A stretch of 64,000 nt of DNA from NCBI RefSeq assembly GCF_014199325.1, contig NZ_JACIJJ010000001.1, forward strand, positions 558,001 to 622,000, given 5' to 3'. The stretch is from Sphingomonas yantingensis. GTDB taxonomy: Bacteria > Pseudomonadota > Alphaproteobacteria > Sphingomonadales > Sphingomonadaceae. A program made the translations under genes and the position numbers. The notes beneath the pieces were generated by a model. The model was not told the DNA's origin. It saw nothing but the letters and a program-made list of their open reading frames with translations, and made no database searches. Shown one piece after another: positions 43,560 through 50,299 of this stretch; position 1 is the first letter of the stretch; every line of letters starts with the position of its first letter.

Positions 43560-44554
43560 CCGACGAAGCCCCGCCGCCGCGCCGCGCGCGCATCCTGCTC
43601 TGGATCGGCCTTGCGGTCGTCGCGGTGCTGATCGCGCTCGGCCTGTGGCTCGCCTCGCGCCCGCCCGCCGAGCAGTTGCAGGGGGAGGTCGAGGCCGAGG
43701 AGATCAACGTCGCGACCAAGACGCTGGCGCGCGTCGACAAGCTCATGGTCGACGAGGGCGATCGCGTGCGGCGCGGACAGGTGCTGGCGACGCTGTCGGC
43801 GCCGGAGATCGCCAACGGACAGGCCCAGGCCGAGGCCGCGCTCGACAGTGCGCGCGCGCTGCAATCGCTGACCGAGGAGGGCGCGCGGGCGGAGGATGTC
43901 GCCTCGATCCGCGCGACCTGGCTGGCGGCACAGGCGACCGCCGACCTTGCCGCCGTGTCCAGCCGCCGCGCCGACCGCCTGTACGCGGAGGGTGTGATCG
44001 CCGCTCAGCGCCGCGACGAGGCGCACGCCGCGCGCGACAGCAGCGCCCGAGCCGCACAGGCGGCCAAGGCGCAATATGACAAGGCGCTGGCCGGGGCCCG
44101 CCCGCAATCGCGCGCCGTCGCCGCGGCGCAGGTCCGCGCCGCAGCCGCCGCGACGGGCACGGCTGACGCGCTGATGAAGGAAACGCAGCTCGTCTCCCCG
44201 ATCGACGGCGAGGTCGCGCGCCGGCTGCTTCGCGCGGGCGAGATCGTCAGCCCGATCCTGCCCGCCTTCCAGCTGATCGAGCTCGACGACCCGCACGTGA
44301 CGCTCAACGTGCGCGAGGACGATTATCGCGGGATGCGCGTCGGCCGGACCCTGACAGGCCGCGTCCCCGCGCTCGGCCGCGACCTCAACTTCCGCGTTAG
44401 CAAGGTGGCGCCGCAGGGGCGGTTCGCGACGTGGCGCGCGACGCGGCAGTCGCGCGGCTATGACGTGCGCGCCTTTGCGATCACGCTGAAGCCCGCCGCC
44501 CGCGTCGAGGGGCTGCGGCCGGGGATGAGCGTGCTGTTCGACTGGCCGCAATGA
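43556..44554 (+). CDS. HlyD/EmrA family periplasmic adaptor
   Basis: A 332-residue membrane fusion protein: N-terminal membrane helix (LLWIGLAVVAVLIALGLWLA), biotinyl-lipoyl-like halves (EINVATKTLARVDKLMVDEG and LVSPIDGEVARRLLRAGE), an alanine-rich coiled-coil hairpin between them (about residues 80-200), and a barrel domain ending in GLRPGMSVLFDW. It resembles YbhG/YhiI adaptors that work with ABC-2 permeases. GTG start overlaps tolC; stop overlaps the next gene (ATGA). Confidence 0.9.
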   Translation: MTDEAPPPRRARILLWIGLAVVAVLIALGLWLASRPPAEQLQGEVEAEEINVATKTLARVDKLMVDEGDRVRRGQVLATLSAPEIANGQAQAEAALDSARALQSLTEEGARAEDVASIRATWLAAQATADLAAVSSRRADRLYAEGVIAAQRRDEAHAARDSSARAAQAAKAQYDKALAGARPQSRAVAAAQVRAAAAATGTADALMKETQLVSPIDGEVARRLLRAGEIVSPILPAFQLIELDDPHVTLNVREDDYRGMRVGRTLTGRVPALGRDLNFRVSKVAPQGRFATWRATRQSRGYDVRAFAITLKPAARVEGLRPGMSVLFDWPQ

Positions 44555-45663
44555 GCGCGGTCGCGCGCGGGTTCGTGGATGAACTCGGCCGGATCGCGCG
44601 CACGCCCGTCGACCTGTTCCTGCTGACCGCGATGCCGCTGCTGCTGCTCGGGTCGATGGCGGCAATGATCTTCGGCGGCAGCCCTCAGCGGCTGGGCACC
44701 GTCATCGTGGATCGCGACGGCGGCGCGCTGGCGCAGCGGATCGCGCGCGATGTCGATGCCGCGCCCGGCCTCTCTGTGGTCGCGCGCACCCCCGACCTCG
44801 ATGCGGCGATGGCGATGATTCGGCGCGAGGAAGCGGTGGCGGCCGTCGTGATCCCCCGCGGCGTCGGCACGCGCGTCGCCGACGGCGCGCCGGTGGAGAT
44901 CTTCCACCAGGCGCTGTTCCTGTCGACCGGCGCGCTCGCCGCCACCAACCTGCGCGTCGTCGTCGCGGCGGCGCTGGCGGGCGAAAAGGATGTGGGGATC
45001 GAGGCCGACCGCCTGCCGCTCCCCGGCGTCACCGTGACCGTGCTCGGCAATCCGACGCTCAGCCTCGAATGGTATCTGGGGCTGCTGCTCGGCCCCGGCG
45101 TGCTCCACCTGCTGATTGCGGTGACGGCGGCGGCGAGCATCGGCGTGTTGATGCGCGAGCGGTCGTTCGCCGACTATGTGCGCGGCGTCGATGGTCCGGC
45201 TGGGCGGATCGTCGGGCGGCTCTTGCTGCATGTCGCGGCGGGGACGCTGTGGGGCGTGCTCTGGCTGCTCTGGCTGACGCTGGCGCGCGGATATCGCGCG
45301 GACGGGAGCCTGATGCTGATCGTGCTCGGCATCGCCCTGCTGTTCGCCGCGACGGCGGCGATCGCGCTGCTTCTGGTCGCCGCGACGCGCGAAGTGGCGA
45401 CTGCGCTGTCGGGGGCGGTAATCGTCGCGGGGTCGGCGCTCGCCTATTCGGGCGCGTCGCTGCCGCTCGGCGGGGCGGGGTGGTTCGCGCGGTTCTGGAG
45501 CGCGGTCCTGCCGCTCACCCATTATCTGACGCTGCAGATGGATCAGGTACTGGGTGTCGCGCCCGCCCCGTTCCTGCGCGCCGCCGGCGCGCTGATGCTT
45601 TATCCGCTGGTCGCGGGCGGGGTGGGGCTGTGGCTCGTGCTGCGCGATGGGCGCGCGCGATGA
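44551..45663 (+). CDS. ABC-2 type transporter permease 1
   Basis: A 370-residue inner-membrane protein of the YhhJ/YbhR type: one N-terminal helix (LFLLTAMPLLLLGSMAAMI), a periplasmic domain of about 140 residues (VIVDRDGGALAQRIARDVDAA), then five helices and a C-terminal helix pair. It overlaps its neighbours by four bases each. It should pair with permease 2 to make the membrane channel. No ATPase gene is in the operon. Confidence 0.87.
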   Translation: MSAVARGFVDELGRIARTPVDLFLLTAMPLLLLGSMAAMIFGGSPQRLGTVIVDRDGGALAQRIARDVDAAPGLSVVARTPDLDAAMAMIRREEAVAAVVIPRGVGTRVADGAPVEIFHQALFLSTGALAATNLRVVVAAALAGEKDVGIEADRLPLPGVTVTVLGNPTLSLEWYLGLLLGPGVLHLLIAVTAAASIGVLMRERSFADYVRGVDGPAGRIVGRLLLHVAAGTLWGVLWLLWLTLARGYRADGSLMLIVLGIALLFAATAAIALLLVAATREVATALSGAVIVAGSALAYSGASLPLGGAGWFARFWSAVLPLTHYLTLQMDQVLGVAPAPFLRAAGALMLYPLVAGGVGLWLVLRDGRAR

Positions 45664-46781
45664 GCTTTCGGCAGGCCTATGAGGCGACGCTGCTGACGAT
45701 CGTCACGACGCGCGATCTGCTGTCGGTCGCGGTGCTGTCGGTCGTGCTCTACGCCTTCTACTATCCCGCGCCCTATTCGCATCAGGCGGCACAGGCGCTG
45801 CCGATTGTCGTCGTCGACGGCGACCGCGGCGTGCTGGCCCGGCGGCTGATCGAGCATCTGGGCGACACCCGCGCGATTCAACTGGTGGGCGAGGTGCCCG
45901 GCATGGCCGCCGCCCGCGCCGCGGTGCGCGAACGCCGGGCCGAGGGTATCCTGCTCCTCTCCAACGATTTCGCGCGCGAAGCGGCGGCGGGGCGCGCGGG
46001 GGCAGGCGTCGGCATCTGGCTGAACGGCAGCTATCTGCTCCGCGCCGAAAGCATCGCCAGCGCGCTTGCCGAGACGATCGAGGATGCGCTGGCCGAGCGA
46101 CAGGCGGCGCTCGGCACCGCGCGCGGGCGATCGCCGCCGATCCTCGTCCACCCGCTGTTCAACACGACCGGCGGATACCGCGACTATATCTTTCCCGCGG
46201 TCGCCAACATCATCCTGCAACAGACCTTGCTGTTCGCCAGCGCGCGGCTGGTGGCGGAGCGGCGGCGGCGCGGATTGCGCGCGTCGGGGCTTGCCGAGGG
46301 CCTGGGCCGCTGGGCCGCGTGCACCACGATCGGCATGCTGGCGGCGGGCTTCTATTTCGGTTTCGTCTTCTGGGTGCAGGACATTCCGCGCGCCGGCAAC
46401 CTGCCCGCGCTCGCGGTCGCGGTGCCGCCGTTCGCGGGGGCGGTCGCGGCACTGGGACTGGCGGCGGGGAGCTTCTTTCGCAACGGCGACGACGCGCTGA
46501 AGGTGCTGCTGCCCACCTCGGTCCCGCTGGTGTTCCTCGCCGGCTTCGCCTGGCCGCACTCGGCGATGCCGGGGTGGCTGGCGGCGCTGTCATGGCTGTC
46601 GCCGGCGACCGCGGCGATGCACCTGTTCACCCGCCTCAACCAGATGGGCGCGATGCTGTCCGAGGTGGCGGGACCGATCCTCGTGCTGGCGCTGTCGATC
46701 GCCGTCTATCTGCCCGTCTATCTCTGGCGGTCGCGGATCGGTACGGTCGCGCCGGATACGCGCTCGCCCGCGGCGCGTTGA
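45660..46781 (+). CDS. ABC-2 type transporter permease 2
   Basis: A 373-residue paralogue of permease 1 with the same layout: N-terminal helix, periplasmic domain (IVVVDGDRGVLARRLIEHLG), five helices in the second half, including VFLAGFAWPHSAMPGWLAAL, a conserved P-x-x-x-M-P stretch in this family. ATG 45660 overlaps the permease 1 stop. The N-terminal Walker motifs that fused ABC exporters carry are absent, so energy must come from an ATPase elsewhere. Confidence 0.87.
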   Translation: MSFRQAYEATLLTIVTTRDLLSVAVLSVVLYAFYYPAPYSHQAAQALPIVVVDGDRGVLARRLIEHLGDTRAIQLVGEVPGMAAARAAVRERRAEGILLLSNDFAREAAAGRAGAGVGIWLNGSYLLRAESIASALAETIEDALAERQAALGTARGRSPPILVHPLFNTTGGYRDYIFPAVANIILQQTLLFASARLVAERRRRGLRASGLAEGLGRWAACTTIGMLAAGFYFGFVFWVQDIPRAGNLPALAVAVPPFAGAVAALGLAAGSFFRNGDDALKVLLPTSVPLVFLAGFAWPHSAMPGWLAALSWLSPATAAMHLFTRLNQMGAMLSEVAGPILVLALSIAVYLPVYLWRSRIGTVAPDTRSPAAR

Positions 46782-46810
46782 GCGATCCCGAAGCCATTGA
46801 GGAACCCGTC

Positions 46811-47065
46811 TTGACCCAGTTTCGCGTTCTCGGTCTCGCCCTCGTCGCTGCGCTGTCGACCGCGTCTGCGGCTCAGGCGCAGTCCGATCCCGGCAAGAAG
46901 GTCTGCGTCGCCGAGGCGCGGCGGCTTTGCCCGGCGGAAATGAAGTCGATGAGCCGCAAGCGGGTCGAGGCGTGCATGATCCAGCGGATCAACGATACGT
47001 CACCCACCTGCCGGTCGGCGATGCTGCGGATCAAGGCCGAGCGTGAGGCGAAGGCGCGGCGGTAA
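46811..47065 (+). CDS. Small secreted cysteine-rich repeat protein
   Basis: 84 residues from a TTG at 46811 with GAGGA ahead. A signal peptide (MTQFRVLGLALVAALSTASA) is cleaved near AQA-QS. The mature part has four cysteines in the pattern C-x6-LC, C-x-x-x, TSPTC-R-x-A-M, like one GLG1/cysteine-rich repeat unit (PF00839). It is short and basic at the C-terminus. The role is unknown. It overlaps the convergent methyltransferase gene by 35 bases. Confidence 0.65.
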   Translation: MTQFRVLGLALVAALSTASAAQAQSDPGKKVCVAEARRLCPAEMKSMSRKRVEACMIQRINDTSPTCRSAMLRIKAEREAKARR

Positions 47066-47546
47066 GGCCGAGCGCGCGGTTCTCCGCGCCGATGCGAACA
47101 TAGAGCATCGCGGCGTTGAGGATCGAGAAGACGACCGCGATCCAGACGAGCCCGAACACCAGCGGCAGCACCGCGATCTCGGCGATCACCACCGCGTAAT
47201 TGGGATGGCGGACGAGGCGAAACGGGCCGCGCGCGACCAGCCGCTCGCCCGGCACGACGATGATCCGTGTCGTCCAGCGCGAACCCAACGTCGCGAGCAC
47301 CCAGATGCGCCCGGCCTGAAGGAACGCGAACAGGATGAGAAGCGGCCAGTGGACCGGCTGCCCGCCGACGCTGAACCAGAGCGCGACGAGCCACGCGGTG
47401 TGCATCGCCACCATGAACGGATAATGCTCGCGCCCCACCTCGTGCGCACCCGCTGCCATCAGCCGCGCGGTGTTGCGCTTGGCGATGACCAGTTCGCTGA
47501 GGCGCTGAAGCGTGACGAACGCCATGATCGCATAGGGTAGGATCAA
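47031..47546 (-). CDS. Isoprenylcysteine carboxyl methyltransferase family protein
   Basis: A 171-residue integral membrane methyltransferase with about four helices and the cofactor-binding signature GPFRLVRHPNY followed by Glu-Asn near the end (GAENRAL). In bacteria this family O-methylates lipid-like alkylpyrones and alkylresorcinols (BpsB, SrsB). Its TTG start overlaps the stop of the type III polyketide synthase (TTGA), so it probably methylates that enzyme's product in the membrane. Confidence 0.85.
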   Translation of the reverse strand: MILPYAIMAFVTLQRLSELVIAKRNTARLMAAGAHEVGREHYPFMVAMHTAWLVALWFSVGGQPVHWPLLILFAFLQAGRIWVLATLGSRWTTRIIVVPGERLVARGPFRLVRHPNYAVVIAEIAVLPLVFGLVWIAVVFSILNAAMLYVRIGAENRALGLTAAPSPHARP

Positions 47547-48595
47547 GACAGGCGCTCCAGGATCAGGGTCGAGGCGGTGAAACCGGGGCCGAGCGCGCTC
47601 ATCACCGACCGCGGCGGCACTCCCTCCGCGCGATAGCGGTCGAGGACGAAGAGGACGGTGGGCGCCGACATGTTGCCGTGATCGTGGAGGACGCCGCGCT
47701 CATGGGCAAGGCTGCCCGGCGGCAGATCGAGCGCATCCTCGATCGCGTCCACTACCTTGGCCCCGCCGGGATGGCAGATGAAGCGGTCGATATCGCCGAG
47801 GCTGAGGCCGTTCGCGCCCAGCATCGCGGTCATCGCCTCGCGCATTTCGCGCCGGACGAAGCCGGGGATCGCGCGATTGAGGACGACGCCGAGGCCGGTC
47901 GGCTCCGCCCGCCAGCCCATGATGTCGAGCGTGTCGTTCCACGTCTTTTCCGCGCTGCCGGTGATCGCCGCGAACCCGTTCTCGCCGGTGCGCAGCACGC
48001 AGGCGGCGGCCCCGTCGCCGAACAGCGCGGTGGAGATGAGGTCCGCCTTGTCCGCGCGGTTGGTGCGCAGCGCGAGGCTGCACAGCTCGACCGTCACGAA
48101 CAGCACCGTCGATCCGGGCCGCGCGGCGGCAAGTTGCGCGGCAAGCGCCATGCCGGTCGTGCCCCCCGCGCAACCGAGGCCGAACACCGGCACGCGGCGC
48201 ACGTCGGTGCGGAAGGGCAGGTGCGCCATCGCCCGCGCTTCCAGGCTGGGCGTGGCGATCCCGGTCGAGGAGACGGTGACGATCGTATCGACGCCCGCCG
48301 CGTCGATCCCCGCCAGATCCAATGCCCGGCCGGCCACTTCGACGAACAGCGCCAGCGCCACGTCGAGATAGGCGGCGCTCCGCTCCTCGAAGCTGCGCTC
48401 ACTCCGGTACCAGTCGAGCGGCATGGCAAGCTGTCGCCGAGCGATGCCGGCATTGTCATAGACCGGGGCCAGCCGGTCGAAATCCGCGAACTGGCCCCCG
48501 ATCAGCTCGCGCGCGGTCGCCAGCGCCTGTTCCTGTTCGAGGACATGCGCCGGGGTCGCGGTGGCCAGGGAGAGAATCGAAACCGGCTGGGACAT
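47543..48595 (-). CDS. Type III polyketide synthase
   Basis: A 350-residue chalcone synthase-like homodimer enzyme that extends an acyl-CoA or acyl starter with malonyl-CoA. The triad is complete: Cys in VFGLGCAGGTTG, His in FICHPGGAK and Asn in HDHGNMSAPT. The bacterial BpsA-type GVDTIVTVSSTG and SALGPGFTA are also present. ATG 48595 gives MSQPVSILSLATATP. It leads a two-gene operon with an ICMT-type methyltransferase, which suggests methylated alkylpyrones or alkylresorcinols. Confidence 0.92.
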   Translation of the reverse strand: MSQPVSILSLATATPAHVLEQEQALATARELIGGQFADFDRLAPVYDNAGIARRQLAMPLDWYRSERSFEERSAAYLDVALALFVEVAGRALDLAGIDAAGVDTIVTVSSTGIATPSLEARAMAHLPFRTDVRRVPVFGLGCAGGTTGMALAAQLAAARPGSTVLFVTVELCSLALRTNRADKADLISTALFGDGAAACVLRTGENGFAAITGSAEKTWNDTLDIMGWRAEPTGLGVVLNRAIPGFVRREMREAMTAMLGANGLSLGDIDRFICHPGGAKVVDAIEDALDLPPGSLAHERGVLHDHGNMSAPTVLFVLDRYRAEGVPPRSVMSALGPGFTASTLILERLS

Positions 48596-48718
48596 GCATC
48601 GCCCGAAAGGCCGGGAATCCGGCGGTAGAGGGAGTGTGGCGCAACGATCCTGATCCATGCAAGTTCATGGCGCTGCGATTCCGTACCCAAATCGCACATT
48701 GCCGATGCAAAGGACGCC

Positions 48719-50299
48719 ATGGCCCGACCCGAAACGCCGCCCGCCGCCGTTGCCGCGCCCGACATGGCGGGGCCGCGGGCCTGGGCCGGCTTCACCTTCA
48801 TGTGCATCGGCATGTTCATGGCGATCCTCGATATCCAGATCGTCGCCACCTCGCTGCCGACGATCCAGGCGGCACTAAAGATCGCGCCCGATCGGATGGT
48901 GTGGATCCAGACCGCCTATCTGACCGCGGAGATCGTCGCGATCCCGCTGACGGGGTATCTGACAGGCTTGCTCGGCATGCGGCGGCTGTTCGTCGGCGCG
49001 GTGACGCTGTTCACGCTCGCCTCGCTCGGCTGTGCGATGAGCGGCGGGTTCGAGAGCCTGATCGCGTGGCGCGTGGTCCAGGGTTTTTCGGGCGGCGTGC
49101 TGATCCCCATCGTCTTTTCCGCGGTGTTCCTGTTGTTTCCGGAGCGGGTGCAGGGGACGGCGACAACGATCGCTGGTGTCGCGGCGGTGTTGGCGCCCAC
49201 CATCGGCCCGATCGTCGGCGGATACGTGACGCAGGCCTATTCGTGGCACTGGCTGTTTCTCGTCAACATCGTGCCGGGGGTGGTGTCGGCGATCGCGGCG
49301 GCGATCCTGCTGCGCGGCAATGCGGCGACCGAGAGGGCGGGCGTGCGACGGCCGATCGACCTGCCTGCACTGGTGCTGCTGGCGACGGCGCTCGTCGCGC
49401 TTCAGATCGGGTTGAAGGATGCGCCGGGCTTCGGCTGGGGATCGCCGCGTGTCGCCGGGCTGCTGGTGCTGTCGCTCGTCGCGGCGGCGGGGTTCGTTTG
49501 GCGGACCTGGGGCGCGCGAGCGCCGCTGGTCGAGCTGCGCTGCCTTGCCGACCGCAATTTCGCGATCGGATGCGTGTTCAGCTTCGTACTCGGCTTCGGG
49601 CTGTTCGGTTCGACGTACCTGATGCCCTTCTTCCTGGGGCTGGTGCGCGAGCATGGCGCGCTGCGCATCGGCGAGATCATGCTGGCGACCGGGATCACGC
49701 AGCTCGTCGCGGCGCCGGTCGCGGTCTGGGCGGAGCGGCGGTTCGATTCGCGCTGGCTCACCGCGTTCGGCTTCGCGCTGTTCGGCTTCGGCCTGCTGCT
49801 GAGCACGCGCCAGACCGCGGCGACGGATTTCGACGAGATGATGGTGCCTCAGATGGTGCGCGGCGCGGCGATCATGTTCTGCCTGTTGCCGCCCACGCGC
49901 ATGGCGCTCGGCCGGCTGCCCGCGCATCTGGTCGCGGACGGCAGCGGGCTGTTCAACCTGATGCGCAACCTGGGCGGGGCGGTCGGCCTTGCGCTGGTCG
50001 ACACGGTGATCTTCAGCCGCGCCGCGACCGAAGGCCGCACGATCGCCGCGAAGCTTCAGGCGGGAGACGTCGGCACTGCGGTGGGCATCGGCATCCCGCG
50101 CGACGCGTTCCTCGAACAGCGCGGCCAGCCGGTGGACGAGTTCACGACCGAGATGGTGCGCCCGCTGGTCGAGAAGGCGGCGCTGGTGCCCGCGATCAAC
50201 GCCGCGTGGCTGCTGTGCGGGGTACTGACGCTGGTCGTGCTGGTCGCGGTATTGTGGGTCCGGCGGGTCGATCGCGACCGACCCGCCGGCCTGCATTAG
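48719..50299 (+). CDS. DHA2 family MFS efflux transporter
   Basis: A 526-residue, fourteen-helix drug:H+ antiporter of the EmrB type. Helix 1 carries FMAILDIQIVATSLPTIQAAL, the DHA2 signature; loop text GYLTGLLGMRRLF and motif C (GPIVGGYV) are clear. The EmrB partner adaptor (EmrA) and TolC are not adjacent; the exporter at 42-47 kb has its own. It diverges from the type III polyketide synthase, so it might export its product, but this is only positional. The final four bases overlap the convergent receptor gene. Confidence 0.9.
   Translation: MARPETPPAAVAAPDMAGPRAWAGFTFMCIGMFMAILDIQIVATSLPTIQAALKIAPDRMVWIQTAYLTAEIVAIPLTGYLTGLLGMRRLFVGAVTLFTLASLGCAMSGGFESLIAWRVVQGFSGGVLIPIVFSAVFLLFPERVQGTATTIAGVAAVLAPTIGPIVGGYVTQAYSWHWLFLVNIVPGVVSAIAAAILLRGNAATERAGVRRPIDLPALVLLATALVALQIGLKDAPGFGWGSPRVAGLLVLSLVAAAGFVWRTWGARAPLVELRCLADRNFAIGCVFSFVLGFGLFGSTYLMPFFLGLVREHGALRIGEIMLATGITQLVAAPVAVWAERRFDSRWLTAFGFALFGFGLLLSTRQTAATDFDEMMVPQMVRGAAIMFCLLPPTRMALGRLPAHLVADGSGLFNLMRNLGGAVGLALVDTVIFSRAATEGRTIAAKLQAGDVGTAVGIGIPRDAFLEQRGQPVDEFTTEMVRPLVEKAALVPAINAAWLLCGVLTLVVLVAVLWVRRVDRDRPAGLH
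50260..50289. terminator. Hairpin at the convergent DHA2/TonB receptor ends
   Basis: A perfect 11-bp stem CCGGCGGGTCG/CGACCCGCCGG around an 8-base loop, inside the last codons of the DHA2 gene and seven bases beyond the receptor stop. It can act in both directions; no U tract. Confidence 0.55.
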
